Part shown: positions 7,463 to 17,290 of the stretch, in pieces | Layout of the letters: every line of letters starts with the position of its first letter | Position numbering within the stretch: the first letter of the stretch is position 1 | From: JASFYU01 sp045046905 | Lineage (GTDB): Bacteria; Bacteroidota; Bacteroidia; Flavobacteriales; Flavobacteriaceae | Length of the DNA: 51,179 nt | Direction: 5' to 3' | Assembly (NCBI GenBank): GCA_045046905.1 | Contig: JASFYU010000131.1 | Location: 1 to 51,179, forward strand | The notes under the pieces: generated by a model | Database searches by the model: none | Told to the model about the DNA's origin: nothing | Seen by the model: only the letters and a program-made list of their open reading frames with translations | Position numbers and translations under genes: made by a program

Positions 7463-9598
7463 CTATTTAAGGTTGTATGTTGGAAATTCTGTAATTCGTA
7501 AGGTCGTACAACCGTAAGGCACTAGCGTAATTTCCTCTCTTTTGATTCCTTCGCCATAATCGCCGTCCCAATAATACCCATCCCAAAAACCGGGGAAAAC
7601 AGGTGCTCCGTTAACTTCTTTCCATTCAGGGACTTTTACTCCGGTCATACGCAATTCAATAGGCGCATTTTCCAAATTCCAGGGATAGCTACCGTCCCAC
7701 TCGTTTTCAACGACCCTTACCGAGGAAGGAATGTTGTCCAATTCTGACTGGATTAATCCATAATTCCAATCCTCCGTCGCGAAGACCTCGGAAAATCCTC
7801 CATAAATATCGCCTCTGTCCTTTTTCTTTTCTTGATGGAGCACTTTTAGCGAATACACCAATGGCCCACGTTCTACCGCAGTCGAAAATTCATACCATTT
7901 AGAGGTCTTGATTTCCATAGGAAGGGTCAAGGTAATCTTATCACCGTTCTTCCATTCCCGATAAAGAATAGCAATTTGATCTTTGACTTCAGCATTGATG
8001 ATTTCTTCATTTACCGTAATAATCGGATTGTTTGCCCATTCCGGAATTCTCAAATGAAAGGGGAAACTAGCACTTTTTTCCAGTTCAAATTTAAAATCAA
8101 TCGTTTCTCGAAATGGAAATCCTGTGGTTTCCTCAATTCTTAAATCGACACTATCAGCCACTTTCATATTGACATTGGCCGGAGCATAAATCAAAGCCGC
8201 TACGCCCCTATCTGGAGTGGCATAGAACAAGTTTTGTACGTACTTGGGCCAAGACTGGTGCATGTTGGTGGTACAGCATGGGTAGCCTGAAAGGGTGCCA
8301 AATACAAAATCGGTACCCTTGTGGGAGTTGGTCTGAAAAGAGGTTTCCAACCGATCGCTTATCTCGATTTGATTAGCCGCCTGAAAATATTGCCGGGAAG
8401 TATAATCGTCGCTAGCTTGTGTAGGAAGCGCATTGTAGGTTATCTTTTCGAGTAAATCGGCAAATTCCATATCTCCCGTAATCATCAACATGCTCTCCAA
8501 GGAAAACATTTCCTCCGAAATCGCACAGAACTCCACGCCTTGTACCGGATTCCTCCCGTGCAAAGGTTCGTCACCACCATACATGCCTTGCGGTTGACCG
8601 TGATATTTTTTAATGTCCTTAAGTGCTTTTTTTACGGCAGTAATATACTTTTCGTCCGGGTCTTTTTGATAATAAATAATCGGGGCTTTCAGGCCTTGGG
8701 CAAAATTCACGGTATGTATTCCGCCGATTTTGGAAACTGTCAAATTATTGATTTCGATACTGTCAAAGGGGTAACGCTTTAATTCTGTGTAGTGCCATGG
8801 TGTAACCGGATCGTTGTAGTTCTCTTGATTGTTAAAAACCGTAGTCCATGGGAAGGTCTGCTCCTGTATGATTTCTCCCAAATCCAATAAGTAATCGTCT
8901 CCTGTAATATTGTAAAGCCAATAGACCACTTGTAGATTATCCGCGCCGCGCCGATTGGCCCATAGCGTAAGATAATCTAATGGTTTTTGGGGTAGTTCTT
9001 TTAGTTGATATTTAAAGTACTTGGTCAATGTTCTGATGACACGCTGGTCATCAGTAGCATTATAATATTGTTGCAATATCTTTAGCATGACCATTTTTGG
9101 CCACCAGTCCCTACGCTTGTCTTTTTGAATTCCGGGTTCAGGCTCTGGTTCGGAAGTAAAGGGTATTGGGCCGATATAACCATCTTCGGTCTGGTTGTTG
9201 ATTGTCCATTCAATCCACTTTTGTGCTTTTGCCTTTAAATCTTCATCATCTAAAATATATGCTAAGGGAAGTAATCCGTCAATCCAATACGGGCCCCGTT
9301 CCCAACCGTCGCCGTCGCCTCCTAGCCAGCCATTTCTAGGGCCTACCACCGCGGGATATATGCTGTCCAGATTGCCCGTCATGCCTTTGGCCATCCGTTC
9401 CAACTGGTCTTTTAACCAACCCTCGGGCTTTATGCTTCCCAAAGGAAGCTCCAAATATGCATTGGGTTTTAAAGGTGCCCTGTTTTGAAGGAAAAGTCCC
9501 GTCGATCCTTCATTATTGGCAGTAGCATTTTTGACTTGGTTATTTTGACAGGAAAATAGTCCTGAAATCAAAATAATTAATAGAATATACTTTTTCAT
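7463..9598 (-). CDS. DUF1680 glycosidase lipoprotein (GH127-like), enzyme B
   Basis: This predicted surface or periplasmic beta-L-arabinofuranosidase-superfamily enzyme has 711 residues from the chosen start. That ATG (9598) gives MKKYILLIILISGLFSC, a lipoprotein signal with the lipobox Cys; the longer open frame starting at 9670 would bury it. Numbered from this start, candidate active-site residues are E344 (GMYGGDE), E356 and C358 (GVEFC), C441 and C442 (GYPCC). The superfamily's zinc site uses the E-x-C and CC motifs. The middle of the protein (DRRDWWPKMVMLKILQQYYN) and the C terminus (EITLVPYGCTTLRITEFP) closely resemble enzyme A. A broken homologue lies at 34959-35997 on the other strand. 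Confidence 0.85.
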   Translation of the reverse strand: MKKYILLIILISGLFSCQNNQVKNATANNEGSTGLFLQNRAPLKPNAYLELPLGSIKPEGWLKDQLERMAKGMTGNLDSIYPAVVGPRNGWLGGDGDGWERGPYWIDGLLPLAYILDDEDLKAKAQKWIEWTINNQTEDGYIGPIPFTSEPEPEPGIQKDKRRDWWPKMVMLKILQQYYNATDDQRVIRTLTKYFKYQLKELPQKPLDYLTLWANRRGADNLQVVYWLYNITGDDYLLDLGEIIQEQTFPWTTVFNNQENYNDPVTPWHYTELKRYPFDSIEINNLTVSKIGGIHTVNFAQGLKAPIIYYQKDPDEKYITAVKKALKDIKKYHGQPQGMYGGDEPLHGRNPVQGVEFCAISEEMFSLESMLMITGDMEFADLLEKITYNALPTQASDDYTSRQYFQAANQIEISDRLETSFQTNSHKGTDFVFGTLSGYPCCTTNMHQSWPKYVQNLFYATPDRGVAALIYAPANVNMKVADSVDLRIEETTGFPFRETIDFKFELEKSASFPFHLRIPEWANNPIITVNEEIINAEVKDQIAILYREWKNGDKITLTLPMEIKTSKWYEFSTAVERGPLVYSLKVLHQEKKKDRGDIYGGFSEVFATEDWNYGLIQSELDNIPSSVRVVENEWDGSYPWNLENAPIELRMTGVKVPEWKEVNGAPVFPGFWDGYYWDGDYGEGIKREEITLVPYGCTTLRITEFPTYNLK

Positions 9599-10042
9599 TT
9601 GACCCGATTTTACTGGTATTTTAAATGTATGATAAAGCAAGATAGATTCCAAGGAAACGATTGTACGCATTGGGTTTATGGTAAAATATTACGACATCTT
9701 ACTAAGATAGTGCTAGAGACTATTAAAATTTTATTCTTCTTTGTTTTAATAAAGATTACCCGATCCCTGAAGTACCCTGACGTCGTTTCCGATACGCCGC
9801 CCGCTAATCACAAATAAAGGTTTGGTCGCGGCCGTAGCTCTATTTCTCTAATCAACATGCTATCTTACCACTGCTTCGCCGTTGCACCGCAATTACCAGA
9901 ATTCTTTTCATGTGGTCTAGCAAGGTTAAATTACTTTCGGCCATAACTTTTTATTGAAGACTCTTTTTGGGGATACCAATGTTGGGGGTTATGCAAGACA
10001 CCAACAATAAAAACAAGATAATTCAAATGGTAATCGTTGGCA
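9599..10042. other. Intergenic region with a possible lipoprotein relic
   Basis: About 440 bases lie between the VCBS operon and enzyme B. Just after the last VCBS stop, the minus strand reads MPTITI-stop-IILFLLLVSCITPN, which looks like a lipoprotein signal peptide with one stop codon. Nothing identifiable follows. It may be the stump of a lost exported protein plus the promoter region of enzyme B. Confidence 0.35.
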
Positions 10043-13000
10043 TCAGTACTTTGATTCTAAAAGTTGAATACCTGCATTGTTTAGACTGACCAATACCCAC
10101 TTTTTCCCTTTGAGCCCCTTAATAATTTTTATATCTCTGGCCTCTCCGTCCAATACAAATCCAGATTTCACAAAAGGAACGTCTAACAAAAGTGAATCAT
10201 TGGAAACCGTTAAAAAATCACCATATGAAGCATCTGACCGCCCCATGGAGGGCTGATTTCCATAAAAATTGCCTACTGCAAGCACATCCGTATTTCCATC
10301 TTTGTCAAAATCCTCTGAAACAAAACCGTTGATGGTCGAATACTGAACCGATTCTGGCAAAGACTTTAGAACATATTCTCCATTCACAGTTTTCAAATAG
10401 GACGACGCCAACGTCTGGACTTGCGAATGATAACTTTTGTTCAACTCTTTATTAGGGAACACCTCGGAAAAAGAGCTCTTGGCATACTTTTCATACGTGC
10501 GATACGTACGTTTAACATTGACAATCTGTTCGGCCAAAAGGTTCAAGTTTGCATAGGGCCATTGTTTTCCGTTTTTATAATAAGAAATTATAGGATCCGT
10601 ACTTAGGTTCCCATCAAAGTCATATATGTACAAATCCATGGGTTCTTTGACTGAGGCCTGCATGTTTGTGTTCAATCCCAAATTTCCTAGTAATATCTCT
10701 GAATTGCCATCATTGTTAAAATCTGCCAGACTTATGGTATTCCACCAACCTGAAGTATTTTCCAGTTTTTTACGCTCTATATTTCCTTCCTTAAAACTGT
10801 ATATGGTTACGGGCATCCATTCGCCAACGATAATTAGTTCTTTTTTCTTCTCTACCCAAACCGCATCAGTAACCATACCAATGCTACCGCGATTCTCTAA
10901 AAGAGAAATGGAAGCATCTGCAAACTTGCCTTCCCCTCTGTTCAGAAAAAATTTACTCGCCGCAGGAAGTCCGTATTTTGTCGGGTATGACCGATTGCCG
11001 ATAAAGAGATCCAACAAACCGTCCGCATTGGCATCAAAGGCTACCACGCAAGAACCGTTGAACTCTGTATTCGGCAATTGGTTTTTCTTGGAATACGAAA
11101 AATTCCCATATCCATCGTTTATATAAAGTCGGTCTTGCAACGCTTCTCCCTTGAAAAACTCGCTCCCACCACTGACGACATATAAATCTTGGTCGCCATC
11201 GCCATCGGCATCGAAAAAGACGGCATCGGTATCTTCATAGACCCAATGTTCCTTAAAAATAGTAGGACTGTTTTTTTTGAAAAGCGTTTTTTGGTCTTTT
11301 TGTTGCAAGTAGATTTCCCCGAATTGCCCTTTGGCTCCACCGATATAAAAATCGTCAAGGCCGTCACCGTTCACATCTGCCACAGCGATTTTAGGACCTT
11401 CTGTTGAGAGTAAGCGCGGCATCATCTTTTCACGGTTAAAATCGGCGAAGGCATTTTCACGATGCTGAAAATCAATACCCGATATGGCAGTCACATCTTC
11501 AAAAATAGGAATATCATTTTTGATTAAATCAGAACGCCCATTATTAGCAAGGCTATAATCGACAGTTACTATGGTGTTTTTTACAAGATTCTTAACAGTC
11601 TGTGTCTTACCATCAGACCAGACAACCTGTACGGAATCAATCTTTTCGCTATCTCCCAAGCCGAAATGTAGAATCCCAGAATTTCTGCTCGACAGCCATC
11701 CTGAGGTAAGTTTGTTTTCTTGTAACTGTAATTTCCCATTGACAAAAACCAAGACCCTCGCTCCTATTCCATTTTTATTTCCTTTAGACCCCAGCAATTG
11801 AATGTTTAGATAGTTAGCTTCTCCCAACTCCGTTGTATTATTTCTATATACCGAAGCGCGTTCGTTGAGATTATTGATCACAATATCCAAATCGCCGTCA
11901 TTATCCAAGTCTAAAAGCAAAGCCCCATTTGAAAATCCATTTTTGTTCAGACCCCATGCTTCTGATGTATTTTCAAAACTACCGTCAACATTTCTAAAAA
12001 TGTAATTCGTGGCAGATCCTTCTGGCATTTTCGCGAGCCATTCAATAACAGAAAGACTATCCATTTCGATTTCATTAGCGGTATAGTTCGTGAAATCGAG
12101 ATCATTGGGCCGTCGCGGAATACCATTGGTAATGAACAAATCTTTAAAACCATTGTTGTCAAGGTCGGCAAAGGAGGCACTCCAACTCCAATCCGTGGTC
12201 GCCAAACCTTTTAATTGTCCTATTTCGCTAAAGGCCATTTTAGTAGTATCTAAAATCGGGCCCCGGTTTCGCTGCAGCATATTCCTAGAATATTGGTAAT
12301 GATACCCAAAATTCAATTTATAATTATAAACGTCGTAGGAGTCTACGCCTGCAGAACGTTTTAAGATTACTTCATCCTCAGGCTTCATGTCTAGCGTAAA
12401 AATATCTAACCATCCATCATTGTCATAATCGGCAATATCAACACCCATGGTAAACGTGCTGTTATGTTTTGTAGATACGGAAATAGCTTCCTCAAAAGTG
12501 CCATCGCCTTTGTTATAGTAGAGATAATCGTTTTCATGGAAATCGTTGCCCACATAAATATCAGGGTAGGTATCGTTGTTTATGTCCGCAATATTTACCG
12601 AAAGTCCGTAACCCATGGGGCCACTGTAAATACCGGATGCTTCAGTAGCATCTCTAAAATACCCATTGTCATTGATGAAAAAGAGATCACCAGAAAGTGA
12701 ATCTTTTGTATTACGGATTTCTGACTTTTGGTAAGAATCTGGGGTATGCACCGCATGGTTGAGTAGGAACAGATCTAAATCACCATCTTGATCGGCATCA
12801 AAAAATGCCGGTTGTTGAGAGTAGGTAGCAATATCCAAACCGTATTTCACAGCCTTCTCAGAAAAGGTCAAATCTTTATTATTAATGTAAAGTCGATTTT
12901 TTCCAGTAAACTGCATAAACCCGTTGACTTCACAAACATAAATATCTAACCAGCCATCGGCATTTACATCGACCATGGTCGCGGCTGTTGTCCATTTATG

Positions 13001-13348
13001 GTTTCCGGCTTCTCCACCAAGTTGAGCGCTCTCCGTAATATCCTTGAACTCCAAATCACCTTGATTCAGGAATAATTTATCCACTCCTTGATTGGAAGTG
13101 AAATAGAGGTCGGGAAGGCCATCGTTATTGATATCGCCAGATGCGATTCCGCCACCGTTATAGAAATAGAGATAATCAAGGATGTTAAAATCTTCCGTTT
13201 CTTGGGGGGTATTGGCAAAATCTATATTCGTTTTATGAGAACTTAACTCCGTAAATCTTTTTTCAGGTTTCGACTCACAGGAAACGATTATTACAATCAC
13301 TACCACAACCAAAAATATCTGCCAGAAATTATAAACGCTATTCATCAT
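10043..13348 (-). CDS. VCBS/FG-GAP repeat lipoprotein with ASPIC/UnbV domain (third copy)
   Basis: This is a large predicted surface lipoprotein of 1101 residues. A signal segment ends in a lipobox (VIVIIVSC). An N-terminal seven-bladed-type propeller follows, with FG-GAP/VCBS calcium motifs such as DINNDGLPDLYF, DVNADGWLDIYV, DYDNDGWLDIFT and DLDNDGDLDIVI. An ASPIC/UnbV domain spans about residues 511-605 (ends LHFGLGDSEKIDSVQVVWSDG), then a second set of FG-GAP repeats (DVNGDGLDDFYIG, DADGDGDQDLYVV), and a C-terminal signature GFVLDGEARDIKII...LVSLNNAG. It overlaps the gene before it by 11 bases. The family is common near SusC/SusD loci; its molecular role is not established. Glycan or protein binding at the cell surface is inference. 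Confidence 0.85.
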   Translation of the reverse strand: MMNSVYNFWQIFLVVVVIVIIVSCESKPEKRFTELSSHKTNIDFANTPQETEDFNILDYLYFYNGGGIASGDINNDGLPDLYFTSNQGVDKLFLNQGDLEFKDITESAQLGGEAGNHKWTTAATMVDVNADGWLDIYVCEVNGFMQFTGKNRLYINNKDLTFSEKAVKYGLDIATYSQQPAFFDADQDGDLDLFLLNHAVHTPDSYQKSEIRNTKDSLSGDLFFINDNGYFRDATEASGIYSGPMGYGLSVNIADINNDTYPDIYVGNDFHENDYLYYNKGDGTFEEAISVSTKHNSTFTMGVDIADYDNDGWLDIFTLDMKPEDEVILKRSAGVDSYDVYNYKLNFGYHYQYSRNMLQRNRGPILDTTKMAFSEIGQLKGLATTDWSWSASFADLDNNGFKDLFITNGIPRRPNDLDFTNYTANEIEMDSLSVIEWLAKMPEGSATNYIFRNVDGSFENTSEAWGLNKNGFSNGALLLDLDNDGDLDIVINNLNERASVYRNNTTELGEANYLNIQLLGSKGNKNGIGARVLVFVNGKLQLQENKLTSGWLSSRNSGILHFGLGDSEKIDSVQVVWSDGKTQTVKNLVKNTIVTVDYSLANNGRSDLIKNDIPIFEDVTAISGIDFQHRENAFADFNREKMMPRLLSTEGPKIAVADVNGDGLDDFYIGGAKGQFGEIYLQQKDQKTLFKKNSPTIFKEHWVYEDTDAVFFDADGDGDQDLYVVSGGSEFFKGEALQDRLYINDGYGNFSYSKKNQLPNTEFNGSCVVAFDANADGLLDLFIGNRSYPTKYGLPAASKFFLNRGEGKFADASISLLENRGSIGMVTDAVWVEKKKELIIVGEWMPVTIYSFKEGNIERKKLENTSGWWNTISLADFNNDGNSEILLGNLGLNTNMQASVKEPMDLYIYDFDGNLSTDPIISYYKNGKQWPYANLNLLAEQIVNVKRTYRTYEKYAKSSFSEVFPNKELNKSYHSQVQTLASSYLKTVNGEYVLKSLPESVQYSTINGFVSEDFDKDGNTDVLAVGNFYGNQPSMGRSDASYGDFLTVSNDSLLLDVPFVKSGFVLDGEARDIKIIKGLKGKKWVLVSLNNAGIQLLESKY

Positions 13349-16300
13349 AAATCATTTTCTTTTGAGAAGCTAGCTTAAAAAACTGAGGTGAATCATTGTT
13401 GCGGGCAACGACCAGAATTTCTTCCTCTTTTATTTTCAATATCTCAAGATCCCGTATTTCCCCTTCAAACACGATACCCGATTTTTGCATCGGCAAGGCT
13501 TTAAAACCTCCATCGCCGTTTCCTTTTAAAAAAACACCGTAACCGGCATCGTATCTTCCTACTTCCGGTTTTACATTATACAAGTTACCTCCAGTGATTA
13601 AATCGGTAACGCCATCGCCATCAAAGTCTTTGGCTAATATCGCATAGATAGGGGAAAATTGCGCCTCTTTGGGCAAAGGAACCAAGGTGTAACCTTTAGT
13701 GCCATTGCTTAATATAACCACACTTCGTAATTGTGTCACTTCATGGATAATGGATTGTTGCAATTGCTCTTCGGAGAATAGGTTGTTCATTGTTTTATTC
13801 TTGTAATCTGCGTATTTCAAGAGGCTTTTTTTCAGATGGGGCAACTGGGCAAGTAAATCATGACGCAATACCATGGGGTATTGCTTTTCGCCATTATACT
13901 GACAAATAAGTTGTTCAACCGATCCATTACCATCAAAATCATTAATATAACAAGTCAAGGGTTTTTCTAATGAAGCCCTGAACCTTGAATTAAGGCCATG
14001 ATTGCCCAGTATAAAATCTGGAAATCCATCGTTATTCAAATCGGAAGCGACGATGGTATTCCACCAACCAGAAGTGTTTGACAAACCAACCGTTTCGCTA
14101 ATCTCAGTAAACTGCCCATTGTTATTTTCAAATAACCGAATGCCCATCCATTCGCCAATGACCATTAGATCATCATCGCCATCATTGTCCCTGTCTACCC
14201 ATAGTGCATCTGTAACCATGCCCATCTCCAAGAATCCTTTGGCATGCAGCTGGGTAACATTCTTGAATCGGCCTGTGCCGTCATTCTGTAATAAAAAACT
14301 GCTTTGTGGAACTCCGTAATTGTTGTTTTTCATTCTGGTTCCCACAAAAAGATCTAAATCGCCATCGCCATCAAAATCAGAGGACTTTACCGTCGAAGTA
14401 TGTTGCGGTGTTGTCACAGGGAGGGATTGATTGGAGTTTCTGAAATTTCCCTTTCCATCATTTAAGTACAAACGGTCAATGAGGGCGAATGCTGAATTGC
14501 CAAATTCGCTACTGCCACTCGCGACATAAAGGTCTTGGTCGCCATCGCCATCCGCATCAAAAAAAAGGTTTTGAACATCTTCCGTTTCCTTGTTTTGCTC
14601 AAATACCTCTTGGTTGGATTCAACAATAGATTTCTTGTTTCCTATAAAAAGACTACCTGGTTTATCTTTTGCTCCACCTATGAAAAGGTCATCTTGCCCA
14701 TCTGCATTAACATCGGCGATGGAAATCTTTGGACCTTGTGTAGAATTCATATGATAAATCAGGCGTTCTTGATTAAAATCTACAAAATGAGTTTCTTGAT
14801 GTTTGAAGATAAAAGGAGGCGAAGTCATCTCTTCAAATAACGCTTTTGTTAATCTACTTTCTCGCTTCTTCTTTTGAATTGCGCTCGACTCTTTTAGAAT
14901 TAAAGTTTGGTTTACACCCACATTTGTCATTATCGTTTCTTTGCCATAAGGCCATTCAACAATCAAGGTATCGACTTTAGAAAATTTTCCTAAACCAAAA
15001 TTAATCCGCGGATCTATGGAAGACTGAAAGCCACGGTTCAAATATTGTTCTTGATACAAAAGCTTTTCACCTACTTTTAAAGTTATTTTGGCGCCTATTG
15101 CGTTTGTATTTTCTTTATCGCCAACAAGCTGAACTTTTAGAAAATTATTATTGGTATTCATTTGATCGGAATGGTTCTCATAGACGAATAAAGGTTGGTT
15201 GACATTGTTCACGATAATATCCAAATCTCCATCGTTATCCAAATCTCCATAAGCTGCTCCGCTAGAACTTGCGGGGGTTTGTAAGCCCCAATCAGAAGTA
15301 ACATTGGTAAAGTCGAGATTTCCCCGACCCGAATAGGCATAATTTGAAAGCAATTTGGTAGGAATCAATTCAATAAGTTTCTTGTAGTCGACCCCATCTT
15401 CTTTGATGACCATTCGTGCGACTTCTTCATTGGCGATATATTGAATATAATCTTGATCCAAAATATCTTGATACATACCGTTGGTAATATAGATATCTTT
15501 CTCGCCGTTATTATCAAGGTCAGTTACAAGAACACTCCAACTCCAATCTGTGGCCTCAACATTCGCCAATCTTCCAACTTCGCTAAACTTTATTCCTTTC
15601 TCGCCCACGTTACCGTGATTTAATTGCAAGGTATTTCTGGTAAACTGATGGTAATAATCATTTTTAAGGTTGTGTTGATATTTGTCCCAATTCTCGAACG
15701 TCATGGTAGTTTTAAAGCGCTCATTGGTTTCTGGAAGCATATCGTTCACAAAAATCTCGGGATATCCATCCCCAGTTAGATCGGCCACATCAACGCCCAT
15801 CGAAGTCAAACTAGTAGCCTTGACCATATCCTCCAATTCTTCTCGAAAGGTGCCATCGCCGTTGTTCATATAGATGTAATCGCGCTCAAAAAAATCGTTT
15901 GAAATATAAAGGTCTGGCCAACCGTCCCTGTCTAAATCGGAGACTGCTACGCCCAACCCAAAACCGATAGCACTACCGTAGATGCCAGCCTCATGGCTTA
16001 CATCTATAAATGTACCTTCATCGTTTCGAAATAGTTTATCCCCATTTTCCGGATCGCGTATAAGACGTTCGTTCTCCTGAAGATTAAAACTTGTAATGGA
16101 CCGATAGGAGTTGTTCAAAAGATACATATCCAAATCGCCATCCTTGTCATAATCAAAAAAAGCAGCATGGGTAGAAGATCCCTGATTGTCGAGACCCATT
16201 ATAGTTGCGTTATCGATAAAGGTACCATCGCCATTGTTTATGAAAAATTCATTCTGTTTGTTGTCTCCAGCATCACCTCCTGAATTGCAGACATAGATAT

Positions 16301-16691
16301 CCAACCAACCGTCGGCATTGATATCTACCATGGAAACACCTGTTGACCAAGCCCCTTTGCCAGTAACACCGGCCTTTTCGGTAACATCCTCAAAAATAAA
16401 ATCACCCTTGTTGATGTACAGTTTGTTCGGTTCCATATTGGCGGTCAAATAGATATCTAACAATCCGTCGTTGTTGACATCTCCGAGGCCAACACCCGCC
16501 CCGTTATAAAAATTGCGATACCGATATATATTGAATTCGTCGGTCGAGGTCAGCTTATTTTCAAATTGTATGTTGGTTTTTACAGCTGAATGTAACGTAA
16601 AAAGTGTTTTCTGATACGTTTTGTCATTTTTTGAACAGGATAAAAAAAAGGAAATAAATAGTACGGCAATATGTGAAAATATCTTTTTCAT
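13338..16691 (-). CDS. VCBS/FG-GAP repeat lipoprotein with ASPIC/UnbV domain (second copy)
   Basis: This 1117-residue paralogue has the same plan as its neighbours. The lipoprotein signal is MKKIFSHIAVLFISFFLSC. FG-GAP blades with Ca-binding loops follow (DVNNDGLLDIYL, DINADGWLDIYV, DYDKDGDLDMYL, DLDRDGWPDLYI), then ASPIC/UnbV at about 513-597 (INFGLGKFSKVDTLIVEW), a second FG-GAP group (DVNADGQDDLFIG, DADGDGDQDLYVA, DFDGDGDLDLFVG), and a C-terminal GIVFEGEIRDLEIL...LVVARNND. The start overlaps the stop of the 200-residue lipoprotein gene by 4 bases (ATGA), and its end overlaps the next VCBS gene by 11, indicating translational coupling. Confidence 0.85.
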   Translation of the reverse strand: MKKIFSHIAVLFISFFLSCSKNDKTYQKTLFTLHSAVKTNIQFENKLTSTDEFNIYRYRNFYNGAGVGLGDVNNDGLLDIYLTANMEPNKLYINKGDFIFEDVTEKAGVTGKGAWSTGVSMVDINADGWLDIYVCNSGGDAGDNKQNEFFINNGDGTFIDNATIMGLDNQGSSTHAAFFDYDKDGDLDMYLLNNSYRSITSFNLQENERLIRDPENGDKLFRNDEGTFIDVSHEAGIYGSAIGFGLGVAVSDLDRDGWPDLYISNDFFERDYIYMNNGDGTFREELEDMVKATSLTSMGVDVADLTGDGYPEIFVNDMLPETNERFKTTMTFENWDKYQHNLKNDYYHQFTRNTLQLNHGNVGEKGIKFSEVGRLANVEATDWSWSVLVTDLDNNGEKDIYITNGMYQDILDQDYIQYIANEEVARMVIKEDGVDYKKLIELIPTKLLSNYAYSGRGNLDFTNVTSDWGLQTPASSSGAAYGDLDNDGDLDIIVNNVNQPLFVYENHSDQMNTNNNFLKVQLVGDKENTNAIGAKITLKVGEKLLYQEQYLNRGFQSSIDPRINFGLGKFSKVDTLIVEWPYGKETIMTNVGVNQTLILKESSAIQKKKRESRLTKALFEEMTSPPFIFKHQETHFVDFNQERLIYHMNSTQGPKISIADVNADGQDDLFIGGAKDKPGSLFIGNKKSIVESNQEVFEQNKETEDVQNLFFDADGDGDQDLYVASGSSEFGNSAFALIDRLYLNDGKGNFRNSNQSLPVTTPQHTSTVKSSDFDGDGDLDLFVGTRMKNNNYGVPQSSFLLQNDGTGRFKNVTQLHAKGFLEMGMVTDALWVDRDNDGDDDLMVIGEWMGIRLFENNNGQFTEISETVGLSNTSGWWNTIVASDLNNDGFPDFILGNHGLNSRFRASLEKPLTCYINDFDGNGSVEQLICQYNGEKQYPMVLRHDLLAQLPHLKKSLLKYADYKNKTMNNLFSEEQLQQSIIHEVTQLRSVVILSNGTKGYTLVPLPKEAQFSPIYAILAKDFDGDGVTDLITGGNLYNVKPEVGRYDAGYGVFLKGNGDGGFKALPMQKSGIVFEGEIRDLEILKIKEEEILVVARNNDSPQFFKLASQKKMIYDE

Positions 16692-17290
16692 TCTTTTTGT
16701 GTCGTATTCAGGTTCTCAAAAACTACTTCCACCCTTTGATCGTCAAAAGAGCGATACAATACGATTTTTCTATTTCCATCGACTTTGGCGTAGGCATATG
16801 GCCAATGTCTCTTAGGATGCGCTATTTTTATAAAATCTCGACCTCCGTACCATTCCTCCATTTTTTCTTTTAGCTCTTCTTGGAGTTTTGATGCAGGATA
16901 CTCTTTGGTAAACGGGGACCATTGCCGAAACATCATATAACCATTGATTTTTTGAATGCTCGGAAAGGAAGTGTCGGGAAAAAAAACAAAATCAACTGGG
17001 ACACTGAAATCCTCGTCATAGCGTATGATTACTTGAGCGCTCATATTGTTCTGAAAAAAAATTCCCTCTTGGTTCATATCAAAACTATGGTCATAAAAAT
17101 CCTGCATGGTCATTCCAAAGTAAAGTCCGTAGAACAGACTGTCAACCTTGATATTTCTAGCCATTTCTTCGGTCACCACTTCATCAAGCGTTTGCTTTTC
17201 GTTACAAGATTGGGTCAATATGAACAGGCCAAAACCTAAAATCAAAAAGAATAGGTTAGTTATTTTTCTTGAAAACTTTGATTTCATCAT
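16688..17290 (-). CDS. Uncharacterised 200-aa lipoprotein between VCBS genes
   Basis: I do not recognise a family. The N terminus is a lipoprotein signal (ITNLFFLILGFGLFILTQSC). The mature part has GLYFGMTMQDFYDHSFDMNQ and a mixed alpha/beta region with IRYDEDFSVPVDFVFFPD. A charged helix (SKLQEELKEKMEEWYGG) follows, then KRHWPYAYAKVDGNRKIVLY. The phrase FYGLYFGMTMQDFYDH recalls small secreted proteins in which a GMT/GMS motif opens a compact fold, but that is a loose impression. The first 35 bases overlap the end of the preceding VCBS gene and the last 4 overlap the next one, so it is locked into the VCBS operon and probably works with those proteins. Confidence 0.75.
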   Translation of the reverse strand: MMKSKFSRKITNLFFLILGFGLFILTQSCNEKQTLDEVVTEEMARNIKVDSLFYGLYFGMTMQDFYDHSFDMNQEGIFFQNNMSAQVIIRYDEDFSVPVDFVFFPDTSFPSIQKINGYMMFRQWSPFTKEYPASKLQEELKEKMEEWYGGRDFIKIAHPKRHWPYAYAKVDGNRKIVLYRSFDDQRVEVVFENLNTTQKE

